Source of the DNA: Perlabentimonas sp041656735
Lineage (GTDB): Bacteria; Bacteroidota; Bacteroidia; Bacteroidales; Tenuifilaceae
Length of the DNA: 64,000 bases
Direction: 5' to 3'
Assembly (NCBI GenBank): GCA_041656735.1
Contig: JBBACY010000007.1
Span: forward strand, 37,963 to 101,962
Part shown: one piece after another, positions 8,904-17,747 of the stretch
How positions within the stretch are numbered: the first letter of the stretch is position 1
How the letters are laid out: every line of letters begins with the position of its first letter
Notes under the pieces: generated by a model
Seen by the model: only the letters and a program-made list of their open reading frames with translations
Told to the model about the DNA's origin: nothing
Databases searched by the model: none
Translations under genes and position numbers: made by a program

Positions 8904-11321
8904 ATGAAATTATTTCTCAGAAAATCGATTCCGCACGTAACGGCCGTTTTGCTATTTTTAATAGCTACAAGTCTCTACTTTCTTCCGTTAATGCAGGGTA
9001 AGGGCTTATCGCAGCACGATATACAGCAATTTAAAGGGTCGGCACAAGAAGTAATAGAGCATCGCGAGCAGTATGGTGAAGAGCCACTATGGACTAACTC
9101 GATGTTTAGTGGAATGCCAGCCTACCTAATATCAACAAAATATGAGGGCAATAAACTTTCGCTAGTCGACGAGCTGTTGCGCTTTACCAAATACCCAAGC
9201 AGTTTAATGTTTGTTGCGCTGCTCGGTTTTTACATACTGCTTTTGGCTCTGGGGGTAAATCCGTGGCTCAGCATTGTTGGCGCATTTGCCTACGCCCTAT
9301 CGTCGTATTTTTTTATTATTATTGAAGCAGGGCATAATGCTAAAATGCATGCCATTGCTTATGTAGCACCTATGTTGGCAGGGGTGTTTTTGACATTTAA
9401 AAAGAAGTATTGGGCAGGATTCGTGCTATTTGCACTTTTTTTTGGATTAAATTTAAAAACTGGACACGTACAAATAACCTACTATGCCGCATTTATTGGA
9501 GTGGCAATTGCCATTGGCTACCTTTTAGATTCGATAAAAACGAAGGAATATAAACAATACACAAAAGCGTTGGGCATACTCGTGTTTGCAGCTCTTTTAG
9601 CGGTTGGTGCCAATTTTTCGCGTTTATACTTTACCTATGAGTCGGGTAAGTATTCTATTAGGGGCGCCTCGGAATTGAGTACACGTCAGGGAGACAGAAC
9701 ATCGGGGCTTGATAAGGAGTATGCAACAGCTTGGAGTTACGGTAAAGTTGAGACATTAAATTTGCTGATACCAAATTTAATGGGAGGGGCGTCGGCAGCT
9801 GATTTTGGAACCGATTCACACACGTATAAGCTTCTTGTTGATAATCAGTACCCTGCAAAACAGGCCAAAGCAATTGTAAAACAGCTGCCAGCGTATTGGG
9901 GGCCCCAACCAATGACCTCTGGACCGGTTTACATTGGAGCCATCGTTATCTTTCTCTTTATGCTTAGTCTCTTCGTACTTCGTGGAAATATGAAGTGGGC
10001 ACTGCTAGGTGTAACTGTTTTAGGAATAATGCTGGCCTGGGGGAAGAACTTTATGCCGTTAACCGATTTCTTTCTACACTATTTTCCCGGCTATAATAAG
10101 TTTCGAACGGTTTCAATGATACTGTATATTGCCGAATTTACCATACCCCTTTTAGCCATAATGGGTTTACAGGAGTTGTTTTTTGGTAATGTGTCAAAAG
10201 AGCGATTTATGAAAGGGTTTAAATGGTCACTTTCGATTACGGGAGGTATTTGCCTTTTTTTTATTCTATTTGGTAAAGTGTTTTTTAGTTTCGAAACTCA
10301 TTTTGATTCCCAATATTTTCCTCCCGAAATGTTAGAGGCCGTTAGGCTCGACCGTCAATCGATGATGCGCGCCGATGCTTTTAGGTCGCTAGCATTCATT
10401 CTACTTAGCGCAGGTACGCTATTTGCCTACCGATTAAAAAAATTTAAGATGAGCCACGCACTCGCAATTTTCGGAGTGCTAATTATAGCCGATATGTGGA
10501 CCGTTAACCAGAGATACCTGAGCAGTGAGAATTTTGTTCCACAAAAGATGGTTGATTTACCTTTTACTCCCAGCCCTGCCGATATGCAAATACTAGCCGA
10601 TAACGAGTTAAGTTTTAGGGTTTATAACCGCAGCGTAAGTACCTTTAACGATGCCAGCACTTCATACTATCATAAGTCGATTGGTGGGTACCATGGGGCT
10701 AAGCTAAGACGTTATCAGGAGCTAATTGACCACCAAATTGCCGAGGGAAATATTAGGGTGCTTAATATGTTAAATACGCGCTATGTTATTGACCCATCGG
10801 AGCAAGGTCCTGTTGCTTTGTTAAACCCGGGTGCGCTTGGCAATGCCTGGTTTGTTGACTCGGTTACGGTTGTTGATAATGCCGATCAGGAGATGGTAGC
10901 GCTTAATTCCTTCGACCCGAAAACAACAGCCGTAGTTGATAAACGATTTGCTAAACAGCTAACAGATTACGTGGCTGAACCCGATGAAAATGATCAGATA
11001 ACACTTACCGATTACCGCGCCAACAGGTTGGTTTATCAGTATAGCCTTAGCAATGACAAGGTTGCCGTTTTTTCCGAAATTTATTACCCCGCTGGATGGG
11101 AAGCTACTATTAATGGCGAGGTGATTGAGCATATAAGAGTAAATTATGTGCTGAGAGGAGCAATTCTGCCCAAAGGAAATCACGAGGTGGTGTTCGAGTT
11201 TAAACCTAAAATGTTCAAAGCAGGATATGCAATAGACCTATTTTCATCGCTTATAATTATTGTAACTGCCTTAGGTTGGATAGCTGTAAGTATCAGAAAA
11301 AGCTATATGAATAAAAATTAG
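8904..11321 (+). CDS. YfhO-family polytopic membrane protein
   Basis: 805 residues. Roughly a dozen transmembrane helices occupy residues 10-540, followed by an extracytoplasmic domain (about 545-770) and a last helix (about 775-795) with a short basic tail. Features of the YfhO/DUF6044-like GT-C superfamily are visible: an early acidic loop (GLSQHDIQQFKGSAQEVIEH), the WTNSMFSGMPAY motif, and the C-terminal YPAGWEATINGEVIEHIRVN block. In Firmicutes relatives YfhO participates in glycosylation of teichoic acids; in Bacteroidota the acceptor is unknown. Likely envelope glycan transfer from a lipid-linked sugar, by inference only. Its ATG lies about 220 bases after the kinase gene. Confidence 0.85.
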   Translation: MKLFLRKSIPHVTAVLLFLIATSLYFLPLMQGKGLSQHDIQQFKGSAQEVIEHREQYGEEPLWTNSMFSGMPAYLISTKYEGNKLSLVDELLRFTKYPSSLMFVALLGFYILLLALGVNPWLSIVGAFAYALSSYFFIIIEAGHNAKMHAIAYVAPMLAGVFLTFKKKYWAGFVLFALFFGLNLKTGHVQITYYAAFIGVAIAIGYLLDSIKTKEYKQYTKALGILVFAALLAVGANFSRLYFTYESGKYSIRGASELSTRQGDRTSGLDKEYATAWSYGKVETLNLLIPNLMGGASAADFGTDSHTYKLLVDNQYPAKQAKAIVKQLPAYWGPQPMTSGPVYIGAIVIFLFMLSLFVLRGNMKWALLGVTVLGIMLAWGKNFMPLTDFFLHYFPGYNKFRTVSMILYIAEFTIPLLAIMGLQELFFGNVSKERFMKGFKWSLSITGGICLFFILFGKVFFSFETHFDSQYFPPEMLEAVRLDRQSMMRADAFRSLAFILLSAGTLFAYRLKKFKMSHALAIFGVLIIADMWTVNQRYLSSENFVPQKMVDLPFTPSPADMQILADNELSFRVYNRSVSTFNDASTSYYHKSIGGYHGAKLRRYQELIDHQIAEGNIRVLNMLNTRYVIDPSEQGPVALLNPGALGNAWFVDSVTVVDNADQEMVALNSFDPKTTAVVDKRFAKQLTDYVAEPDENDQITLTDYRANRLVYQYSLSNDKVAVFSEIYYPAGWEATINGEVIEHIRVNYVLRGAILPKGNHEVVFEFKPKMFKAGYAIDLFSSLIIIVTALGWIAVSIRKSYMNKN

Positions 11322-11355
11322 AATGCTTACTAGTATCATTTTACGATTGTTAAGC

Positions 11356-11363
11356 TAACTTTG
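11356..11363 (+). promoter_or_regulatory. Candidate -7 promoter box for ftsX operon
   Basis: TAACTTTG followed by C fits the Bacteroidota TAnnTTTG(C) -7 consensus and lies 11 bases before the ftsX ATG, implying a very short leader. No good -33 TTG at standard spacing was found. Confidence 0.45.
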
Positions 11364-11373
11364 CACACGAATT

Positions 11374-12249
11374 ATGAAAGCAGAAAAACAAAGTACAAAC
11401 TGGCGATTGAGAAGTTCATACCTCTCATCAATTATTAGCAATGTGCTGGTACTATTTATGCTGGGTATTCTGCTGCTCTTGCTGCTTAATGCGCAAAAAC
11501 TTTCAACATACGTAAAGGAAAATATTGGCTTTTCTGTAATACTGCACGACGATGTGCGTGAGGTTGATGCTAATTTTTTACGAAAAACCCTTGATGCTTC
11601 GCCCTACGTTCGCATTACCGAATATATTTCAAAAGAAGATGCAGCCAAAGAGTTACAAGAGGAGCTGGGCGAAGATTTTATCGGATTTCTTGGCTATAAC
11701 CCGCTCTCGTCGTCCATTGAGGTTAGACTAAAAGCAAACTATGCAAACCCCGACAGCATCCGGTTAATTGAGGACGACCTAATGTCGCATCGACCCGTTA
11801 AGGAGGTGTTTTATCAGAAATCGCTAGTTAATCTTATAAATGATAATGTGCAGAAAATAGGTGCTATTATTTTGATATTTAGCGCATTAATGCTTTTTGT
11901 GGCCATCGTGCTTATAAACAATACCATTCGAATTTCTGTATACTCTAAGCGATTTATTATTAACACAATGAAGTTGGTTGGAGCAACCTGGGGATTTATT
12001 CGTAAACCTTTTTTACTAAAGAGTATGCTCCACGGATTTTATGCAGCAGTTGTGGCGTTAGGTATGCTAACTGGGGTAATATATCTTATTCAGCATGAAT
12101 TTTACGAGGTTATTAACCTTGGCCAAATAGAGTTAATGGTAGGCTTATCGGGTCTGATTATTATATTGGGAGTTACTATTAATCTTATATCAACATCGCT
12201 GGCAGTAGGCAAGTATTTGAGGCTAAGCAGCGACGAACTATATTACTAA
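11374..12249 (+). CDS. ftsX: Cell division protein FtsX
   Basis: 291-residue inner-membrane permease-like subunit of the FtsEX complex, which couples ATP hydrolysis by FtsE to activation of cell-wall hydrolases at the septum. Topology is typical: basic cytosolic N-terminus, one helix (about 22-45), an extracytoplasmic domain (about 46-165, with the KEDAAKELQEELGEDFIGFLGYNPL signature part around residues 95-115), then three helices with the FtsX domain (KLVGATWGFIRKPFLLKS loop). First gene of a tight run continuing with DUF3098 and uppP. ftsE is not in the window. Confidence 0.92.
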   Translation: MKAEKQSTNWRLRSSYLSSIISNVLVLFMLGILLLLLLNAQKLSTYVKENIGFSVILHDDVREVDANFLRKTLDASPYVRITEYISKEDAAKELQEELGEDFIGFLGYNPLSSSIEVRLKANYANPDSIRLIEDDLMSHRPVKEVFYQKSLVNLINDNVQKIGAIILIFSALMLFVAIVLINNTIRISVYSKRFIINTMKLVGATWGFIRKPFLLKSMLHGFYAAVVALGMLTGVIYLIQHEFYEVINLGQIELMVGLSGLIIILGVTINLISTSLAVGKYLRLSSDELYY

Positions 12250-12260
12250 TATTACTAAAT

Positions 12261-12521
12261 ATGTCCAAAAAACAAATTCAAACCGACGAAAAAGAAATCC
12301 TATTCCCCCTGGGGAAAGAGAATTTTAAACTTATGGCCATAGGTTTGGCTATAATTGTGGTGGGTTTTATTTTAATGATAGGAGGAGGATCTGATGATCC
12401 CAACGTTTTTAACGAAGAAATTTTTAGCTTTAGACGCATTACTCTGGCCCCAATAATGGTGCTTTTTGGATTTCTTTTCCAAATTTATGCCATTATGAAA
12501 AAACCTAAAGTAAAAGAATAG
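12261..12521 (+). CDS. DUF3098 small membrane protein
   Basis: 86 residues with two transmembrane helices (about 25-43 and 60-80) separated by a short loop, GGSDDPNVFNEEIFSFRR, and the family's LAPIMVLFGF block. DUF3098 proteins in Bacteroidota sit between ftsX and uppP, as here (11 bases from ftsX, 22 bases to uppP). The conserved position suggests a role in envelope synthesis or division, but no biochemical function is known to me. Confidence 0.85.
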   Translation: MSKKQIQTDEKEILFPLGKENFKLMAIGLAIIVVGFILMIGGGSDDPNVFNEEIFSFRRITLAPIMVLFGFLFQIYAIMKKPKVKE

Positions 12522-12543
12522 CAACAACCAACATCAAAATATT

Positions 12544-13335
12544 ATGGATTTATTACAAGCATTAATCCTTGGAATTATTCAAGGACTAACCGAGTTTTTG
12601 CCTGTTAGCAGCTCGGGTCATCTTGAAATTGGCAAGGTTCTATTAGGGGTTGAGGTGAAAGAAAGCCTTAACTTTTCGGTAGCTGTTCATGGAGCCACCG
12701 TTCTTAGCACAATTGTAGTGTTTTGGAAAGATATTGTTACCCTTATTAAAGGCTTGTTCAAGTTTAAGTGGAATGAGGAAACGCGCTTTATAGCACTAAT
12801 CTTTGTATCAATGATACCCGTTGGTATTGTGGGTGTTTTCTTTAAAGATAGCGTTGAGAGCCTGTTTAATGGGAAGTTGCTATTTGTAGGGTTTATGCTA
12901 CTCATAACTGCAACACTACTTACCCTTTCAATGATTATTAAACCTAAGAGCGAAAAGGATTTAACTTTTTTTGATGCTTTTATAATTGGTATTGCACAAG
13001 CTGTTGCCGTGTTGCCTGGTTTATCGCGCTCGGGTGCAACTATTGCTACCGGGCTTATGCTTGGAAAACGTAGAACCGAGGTTGCAAAATTCTCATTCCT
13101 TATGGTACTTATACCTATACTTGGTGCAAATTTTCTGGATATTGTTACGGGCGATTTAACATCGGAAGCGAGTGTAGGATTTCTTCCCATTTTGGTTGGG
13201 TTTATAGCCGCTTTTATAGTGGGTTTGTTTGCATGTAAGTTTATGATTAGGCTTATTAGCCAGAAACGCCTTACTTGGTTTGCTGTATACTGTGCAGTAG
13301 TAGCAGTAATAGCCATTACTTTTTCCGTAATTTAG
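12544..13335 (+). CDS. uppP: Undecaprenyl-diphosphatase UppP/BacA
   Basis: 263-residue integral membrane phosphatase that converts undecaprenyl diphosphate to the monophosphate, recycling the lipid carrier for peptidoglycan and other surface glycans; also gives bacitracin tolerance. Both signature motifs are present: QGLTEFLPVSSSGHLEIG near the N-terminus (catalytic Glu and Ser-rich loop) and LPGLSRSGATIATGLMLG in the second half (catalytic Arg). Seven or eight hydrophobic segments, length in the family range. Lies between DUF3098 and truB with 11 bases to truB, in one operon. Confidence 0.95.
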   Translation: MDLLQALILGIIQGLTEFLPVSSSGHLEIGKVLLGVEVKESLNFSVAVHGATVLSTIVVFWKDIVTLIKGLFKFKWNEETRFIALIFVSMIPVGIVGVFFKDSVESLFNGKLLFVGFMLLITATLLTLSMIIKPKSEKDLTFFDAFIIGIAQAVAVLPGLSRSGATIATGLMLGKRRTEVAKFSFLMVLIPILGANFLDIVTGDLTSEASVGFLPILVGFIAAFIVGLFACKFMIRLISQKRLTWFAVYCAVVAVIAITFSVI

Positions 13336-13346
13336 CTAAGTAGACA

Positions 13347-14048
13347 ATGAGGTTAACATTTGATAAGGATACAGATTGGAGAGAGGGGGTGGTTTTGCTT
13401 TTTGATAAACCCTTAGAGTGGACCTCGTTTAATCTAGTTAGCAAGGTGAAATCATTGCTATTTCACCGGCTTGGGTATAAAAAAATTAAAGTGGGCCATG
13501 CCGGAACCCTTGATCCTTTGGCCACAGGCTTACTAGTTGTTTGCGTTGGAAGGGCAACCAAGAAAGTTTCAGAGATACAAGAACTGGAGAAAGAGTATGT
13601 GGCAAAATTCTGCCTGGGCTCAACCACACCATCGTATGATCTTGAAACAGAAATTAACGAACGTTTCCCAACGGATCATATCACTCAGCAAAAGGTTGAA
13701 GAAATTCTGCAAGGTTTTGTGGGACCACAAATGCAAATTCCGCCCTTATTTTCGGCAAAATCGGTAAACGGTGGACGAGCATATAAACTTGCCAGAAGGG
13801 GAGTTGATATGGAACTTGACCCATCGGCAATTGAGATACATGAGCTGGAACTTATTGAGTTTAGTATGCCTTACATTACCGTTAGAGTTAAATGTAGCAA
13901 GGGAACCTACATTAGAGCACTTGCCCGTGATGTTGGTCTAAAACTCGAATCGGGTGCACATTTGGTTGAATTAAAACGCACGGCTATAGGCCATTTTAAT
14001 GTAAAAGATGCTTTTACCCTTGAAAGTTTCGAGAAAATAATTTCCTAA
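13347..14048 (+). CDS. truB: tRNA pseudouridine(55) synthase TruB
   Basis: 233-residue enzyme making pseudouridine 55 in the T loop of tRNAs. The catalytic block is GHAGTLDPLATGLLVVCVG, with Asp as nucleophile; further family motifs are PPLFSAKSVNGGRAYKLAR and VKCSKGTYIRALARDVG. The short length (no PUA domain) is usual for Bacteroidota. Operonic with uppP upstream; queA follows after about 175 bases. Stop at 14046-14048. Confidence 0.95.
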   Translation: MRLTFDKDTDWREGVVLLFDKPLEWTSFNLVSKVKSLLFHRLGYKKIKVGHAGTLDPLATGLLVVCVGRATKKVSEIQELEKEYVAKFCLGSTTPSYDLETEINERFPTDHITQQKVEEILQGFVGPQMQIPPLFSAKSVNGGRAYKLARRGVDMELDPSAIEIHELELIEFSMPYITVRVKCSKGTYIRALARDVGLKLESGAHLVELKRTAIGHFNVKDAFTLESFEKIIS

Positions 14049-14224
14049 CGTAACCTATTGCAAAACGCTGCGTATAAGGTGCACAGTGCCTATTAGTTTC
14101 AATATTACCTTCTAATCCCTTATAATCAGCGCATTTACGAATGTTTTAATAAATATTTTAATGACCTAAATTGCACTTTAAGTCACTATTTTGTAAACTC
14201 TTTTATCAAATAAATTTTTCTCCA

Positions 14225-15274
14225 ATGAAGCTATCCCAATTTAAATACGAGTTACCATTAGATCTTATTGCAAAATTCCCAGAAGAAACCCGCGACGAAT
14301 CGAGACTAATGGTTTTAGATAGAAAGAAGAAGACCATTGAGCATAAGGTTTTCAAGGATTTAATAAACTATTTTGGCAATGGTGATGTAATGGCATTTAA
14401 CAACACCAAAGTTTTTCCTGCTCGCCTTCATGGAAATAAAGAAAAAACCGGAGCTGAAATAGAAGTCTTTTTGCTTAGAGAATTAAATAAGGAACAACGA
14501 TTGTGGGATGTGCTGGTTGATCCTGCACGCAAAATTCGTATTGGCAATAAGTTGTATTTTGGCGAAGACGATGTGCTTGTGGCCGAGGTAATTGACAATA
14601 CAACCAGTAGAGGAAGAACATTGCGCTTTTTATTTGATGGTACTTACGAAGAGTTTAAAGATACCCTATACCGATTGGGTGAAACTCCTTTACCAAAGTT
14701 TATAAAGCGTGAAGTTACCCCCGAAGATAAAGAACGCTACCAAACCATTTATGCAAAGCACGAGGGAGCGGTTGCTGCTCCAACAGCTGGCCTGCATTTT
14801 AGTCGTGAACTAATGAAACGGCTTGAAATTAAAGGAGTTAATTTTGCCGAGATAACCCTTCATGTGGGTCTAGGTAACTTCCGTAGCGTTGATGTGGAGG
14901 ATCTGACAAAACACAAAATGGACTCAGAGCAAATTAACATTCCCGATGAGGCCGTTGAAATTGTGAACTTGGCAAAGGATGCTAGGCATAAAGTTTGTGC
15001 CGTTGGAACCACCGTGTTGCGAACCCTTGAGAGCTCCGTGTCGACCGATGGGTACTTGAAACCTTTCGCTGGTTGGACAAATAAGTTTATTTTTCCGCCC
15101 TACGATTTTAGCGTGCCCGATGCTATGGTTACTAACCTTCACCTACCTTACTCAACCCTTTTAATGATGGTTTCAGCTTTTGCAGGGTACGATTTCCTTT
15201 TTGATGCATACAAGGTGGCCATTGCTGAAAAATATCGCTTTGGAACATACGGAGACGCGATGCTTATAATTTAA
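14225..15274 (+). CDS. queA: S-adenosylmethionine:tRNA ribosyltransferase-isomerase QueA
   Basis: 349 residues, penultimate step of queuosine synthesis: transfers and isomerises the ribosyl group of SAM onto 7-aminomethyl-7-deazaguanine in tRNA. Family blocks visible: FNNTKVFPARLHGNK, EGAVAAPTAGLHFS, ITLHVGLGNFRSVDVEDL and VGTTVLRTLES. ATG 14225 (MKLSQFKYELP) is the family start; an upstream in-frame ATG at 14171 would add an unrelated 18 residues. Ends 30 bases before a strong terminator hairpin. Other queuosine genes are not in this window. Confidence 0.95.
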   Translation: MKLSQFKYELPLDLIAKFPEETRDESRLMVLDRKKKTIEHKVFKDLINYFGNGDVMAFNNTKVFPARLHGNKEKTGAEIEVFLLRELNKEQRLWDVLVDPARKIRIGNKLYFGEDDVLVAEVIDNTTSRGRTLRFLFDGTYEEFKDTLYRLGETPLPKFIKREVTPEDKERYQTIYAKHEGAVAAPTAGLHFSRELMKRLEIKGVNFAEITLHVGLGNFRSVDVEDLTKHKMDSEQINIPDEAVEIVNLAKDARHKVCAVGTTVLRTLESSVSTDGYLKPFAGWTNKFIFPPYDFSVPDAMVTNLHLPYSTLLMMVSAFAGYDFLFDAYKVAIAEKYRFGTYGDAMLII

Positions 15275-15303
15275 ACCCCATAAGTTTTCATTTATACTAT
15301 ACT

Positions 15304-15333
15304 AAACCCTGTAAATATTTACAGGGTTTTTTT
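15304..15333. terminator. Hairpin terminator after queA (convergent intergenic)
   Basis: A 12-bp perfect stem, AAACCCTGTAAA paired with TTTACAGGGTTT with the centre TAT-type loop, followed by a T run on the plus strand. It separates queA from the convergent DUF6427 gene and may act in both directions. Confidence 0.85.
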
Positions 15334-15342
15334 GGTGTCAAT

Positions 15343-16332
15343 TTACAGGCTAAATAGTTGTAAAGATAGAACGCCTACAACTAGAATAATAAAAAGCAGC
15401 TCGGACCAAAAGCGATTGCGCGAAAAGTTAAAGAAAAACGACAAGAAAAACGACAGTGGGATTGCAAGCAAAATAATGGCTTCAACCGAAGTTGCTACAC
15501 TAAAAATTACAACGGCTAATATGCCAAACAAAAGCCAAAGCAATATGCCAAAGTATTTTCTAATAACAATTTTTTGCACAGCCATTGCCCCCAACAGGAA
15601 TACCACACTTATAAGCGTTAATAAAATTAAGTATGCAGTAAACACGTGGTAGGCAATGCCTATAGATGCGAAGGTATGCAGAGGAATGAAGTTAAATGTA
15701 TTTTCAACTACAGTATAAAGCGCGGTGGGGGTATCAGTAAAAAGGTAGAAGTAGAAATATGTAAAAAACAAGGGCGTTGTAAACCCTGCTATAGCAGAGA
15801 ACCATGGACGTACGCCCCGAATATTCAGAATAACGATACCTAAAAATAGTAAAACAATTACAGCAAGAGCAGGCAAGTAAAAAAGACCTGCAATAGTTAC
15901 AAAAAAACCCGATTTAAAGAGCTTGTCTAGGGTTTTTGTATCTACCGATGCAAATAAGTTGAATGTGGCTAATATGATAAAAAAGGAGGCAATAACAGGC
16001 GGGTTCATTCCCTGTAAGCACGTAATGCCCGAACAGATAAGAATATAAAAAAGTGCTGGCAGGTAGGTTCTATTCTTTATAAGAATAAACCGCGTATTAA
16101 GCTGCATTAAAAAAATACTGTTAACAACAACCATAGTAAAAGCAAACAGCTTGCTTAGGAATGTTTGAGCAGGTATATAGTATGCCACCAAAGAGTATAA
16201 GGGCATTTGGTAATTCTCAAAACCATTAGCTGCTTGTGGATTGACAAAAGAAACTAGCCACGAAACCACACCAACCAAAATAATGGCAGAGGAAACACTT
16301 GGCAACTGTTTTTTAAAAAACTTTAAAAGCAT
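15343..16332 (-). CDS. DUF6427 polytopic membrane protein
   Basis: 329 residues with about eight to ten transmembrane helices and almost no soluble domain; a basic N-terminus (MLLKFFKKQLPS) precedes the first helix. Conserved-looking pieces are an NPQAANGFENYQMPL loop and GVRPWFSAIAGFTTPLFFTY. I recognise the pattern as the Bacteroidota DUF6427 family; no function is known. It follows purD by 20 bases on the same strand, so the two may be co-transcribed. Confidence 0.75.
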   Translation of the reverse strand: MLLKFFKKQLPSVSSAIILVGVVSWLVSFVNPQAANGFENYQMPLYSLVAYYIPAQTFLSKLFAFTMVVVNSIFLMQLNTRFILIKNRTYLPALFYILICSGITCLQGMNPPVIASFFIILATFNLFASVDTKTLDKLFKSGFFVTIAGLFYLPALAVIVLLFLGIVILNIRGVRPWFSAIAGFTTPLFFTYFYFYLFTDTPTALYTVVENTFNFIPLHTFASIGIAYHVFTAYLILLTLISVVFLLGAMAVQKIVIRKYFGILLWLLFGILAVVIFSVATSVEAIILLAIPLSFFLSFFFNFSRNRFWSELLFIILVVGVLSLQLFSL

Positions 16333-16352
16333 ATATCACTATTAGCTGATTG

Positions 16353-17627
16353 CTACATTAAGTCCTGTCCAATATCGGTTCTAAAACATTTTCCATCAAA
16401 CGTTATCTGGTTTGCCAACTTATAGGAAATGGTAAGTGACTCCGATTGCGCCTCTGAAAAACCAACGCAAGCCATAACCCTACCGCCTGATGTTATCAGC
16501 TCGTTATTGCATGTACTAGTTGTGCCAGCATGAAAAACGATTCCCTTATCAATATCTTGGTAACCTTTAATAACTTTACCTTTTTCATATTCACCGGGAT
16601 ACCCGTTGGATACTAAAATAACAGCGGTAGCAACATTATTATGATGCTCTACTTTTGTTCCTTCAAGCTCTTGCTTTGATGTTTTAATCAATAATTCGAG
16701 CAAATCTGATTTTAACCTGGGCATTACCACCTGTGTTTCAGGATCACCCATCCGTGCGTTGTACTCAATTACAAAAGGATTGCCATTAACGTTCATTAGG
16801 CCGATAAATATAAACCCTCTGTAGTCTATTTTTTCGGCACGCAGTCCTTCAATGGTTGGTTTTATTACACAATCCTCAACCTTTTTCATAAACTGCTCGC
16901 TGGCAAACGGTACGGGAGAAACGGCACCCATACCGCCTGTATTCAATCCAGTATCGCCCTCGCCAATGCGTTTATAGTCTTTTGCTTCAGGCAATATTAC
17001 ATAGTTTTGTCCATCGGTGAGAACAAAAACGGATAGTTCTACACCGTGCAAAAATTCTTCGATAACCACAGTATTACCAGCATCGCCAAACTCTCCGCTA
17101 AAAAATTGGGTGAGACTTTGTTCTGCTTCCAGCAGCGTATTGCATATAACAACACCCTTACCTGCCGCTAAACCATCGGCCTTTAGTACGTATGGCGATT
17201 TAAGCGATGATAAGAAAGATATGGCATCGTTTTTTTGCGATGCGCCAAAACTTTTATATTGTGCGGTAGGTATACCATGCCGCATCATAAATCCTTTTGA
17301 AAAATCTTTACTGCCCTCAAGCATGGCGCCCTCGCGTGTGGGGCCTATTACGGGTATGTGTTTTAGTTCAAGGTCGTTAAGAAAAAAATCGTGAATGCCT
17401 TTTACCAGAGGATCTTCTGGACCAACAACAACCAGCTCGATATGGTTTTTCTGTACTACATTCTTAATTGCGGGAAAGTCAACCGCACTTATGTTGATAT
17501 TAGTGCCCAAAGTGGAGGTTCCAGGATTACCAGGGGCAATAAATAGTTTTGTAAGTAAAGGGCTTTGCTTTATTTTCCAGGCCAATGCGTGCTCTCGCCC
17601 ACCCGAGCCCAAAAGTAATACGTTCAT
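16353..17627 (-). CDS. purD: Phosphoribosylamine-glycine ligase PurD
   Basis: 424-residue GAR synthetase of purine synthesis: ATP-dependent joining of 5-phosphoribosylamine with glycine. N-terminal MNVLLLGSGGREHALAWKI, the ATP-grasp segment VLKADGLAAGKGVV, EEFLHGVELSVFVL and the metal-binding EYNARMGDPETQVV are all present. ATG at 17625-17627 is the family start; an in-frame ATG at 17681 would add 18 non-conserved residues. It follows the adhesin gene's terminator and reads toward DUF6427. No other pur genes are nearby. Confidence 0.95.
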   Translation of the reverse strand: MNVLLLGSGGREHALAWKIKQSPLLTKLFIAPGNPGTSTLGTNINISAVDFPAIKNVVQKNHIELVVVGPEDPLVKGIHDFFLNDLELKHIPVIGPTREGAMLEGSKDFSKGFMMRHGIPTAQYKSFGASQKNDAISFLSSLKSPYVLKADGLAAGKGVVICNTLLEAEQSLTQFFSGEFGDAGNTVVIEEFLHGVELSVFVLTDGQNYVILPEAKDYKRIGEGDTGLNTGGMGAVSPVPFASEQFMKKVEDCVIKPTIEGLRAEKIDYRGFIFIGLMNVNGNPFVIEYNARMGDPETQVVMPRLKSDLLELLIKTSKQELEGTKVEHHNNVATAVILVSNGYPGEYEKGKVIKGYQDIDKGIVFHAGTTSTCNNELITSGGRVMACVGFSEAQSESLTISYKLANQITFDGKCFRTDIGQDLM

Positions 17628-17713
17628 AATTGCGTTGTTGATTAGTTGGTGTAAAAATAGGCCAATAGTTTCAAACACCAAAGTGAACCGCCCTTAGTTT
17701 TTGTTGTAATATA

Positions 17714-17745
17714 AAAAAAGCCCCGCCGGAGAGGCGGGGCTTTTG
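17714..17745 (-). terminator. GC-rich hairpin terminator of the large adhesin gene
   Basis: Stem AAAAGCCCCGCC / GGCGGGGCTTTT with a 4-6 base loop, directly after the stop codon of the large minus-strand gene and followed on that strand by a T run. Strong intrinsic terminator; it insulates purD downstream. Confidence 0.9.
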
Positions 17746-17747
17746 TT

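Noticed and set aside
12687..13316. 209-codon ORF antisense to uppP
   Set aside because: Shadow of a well-identified gene in the opposite frame; no motif.
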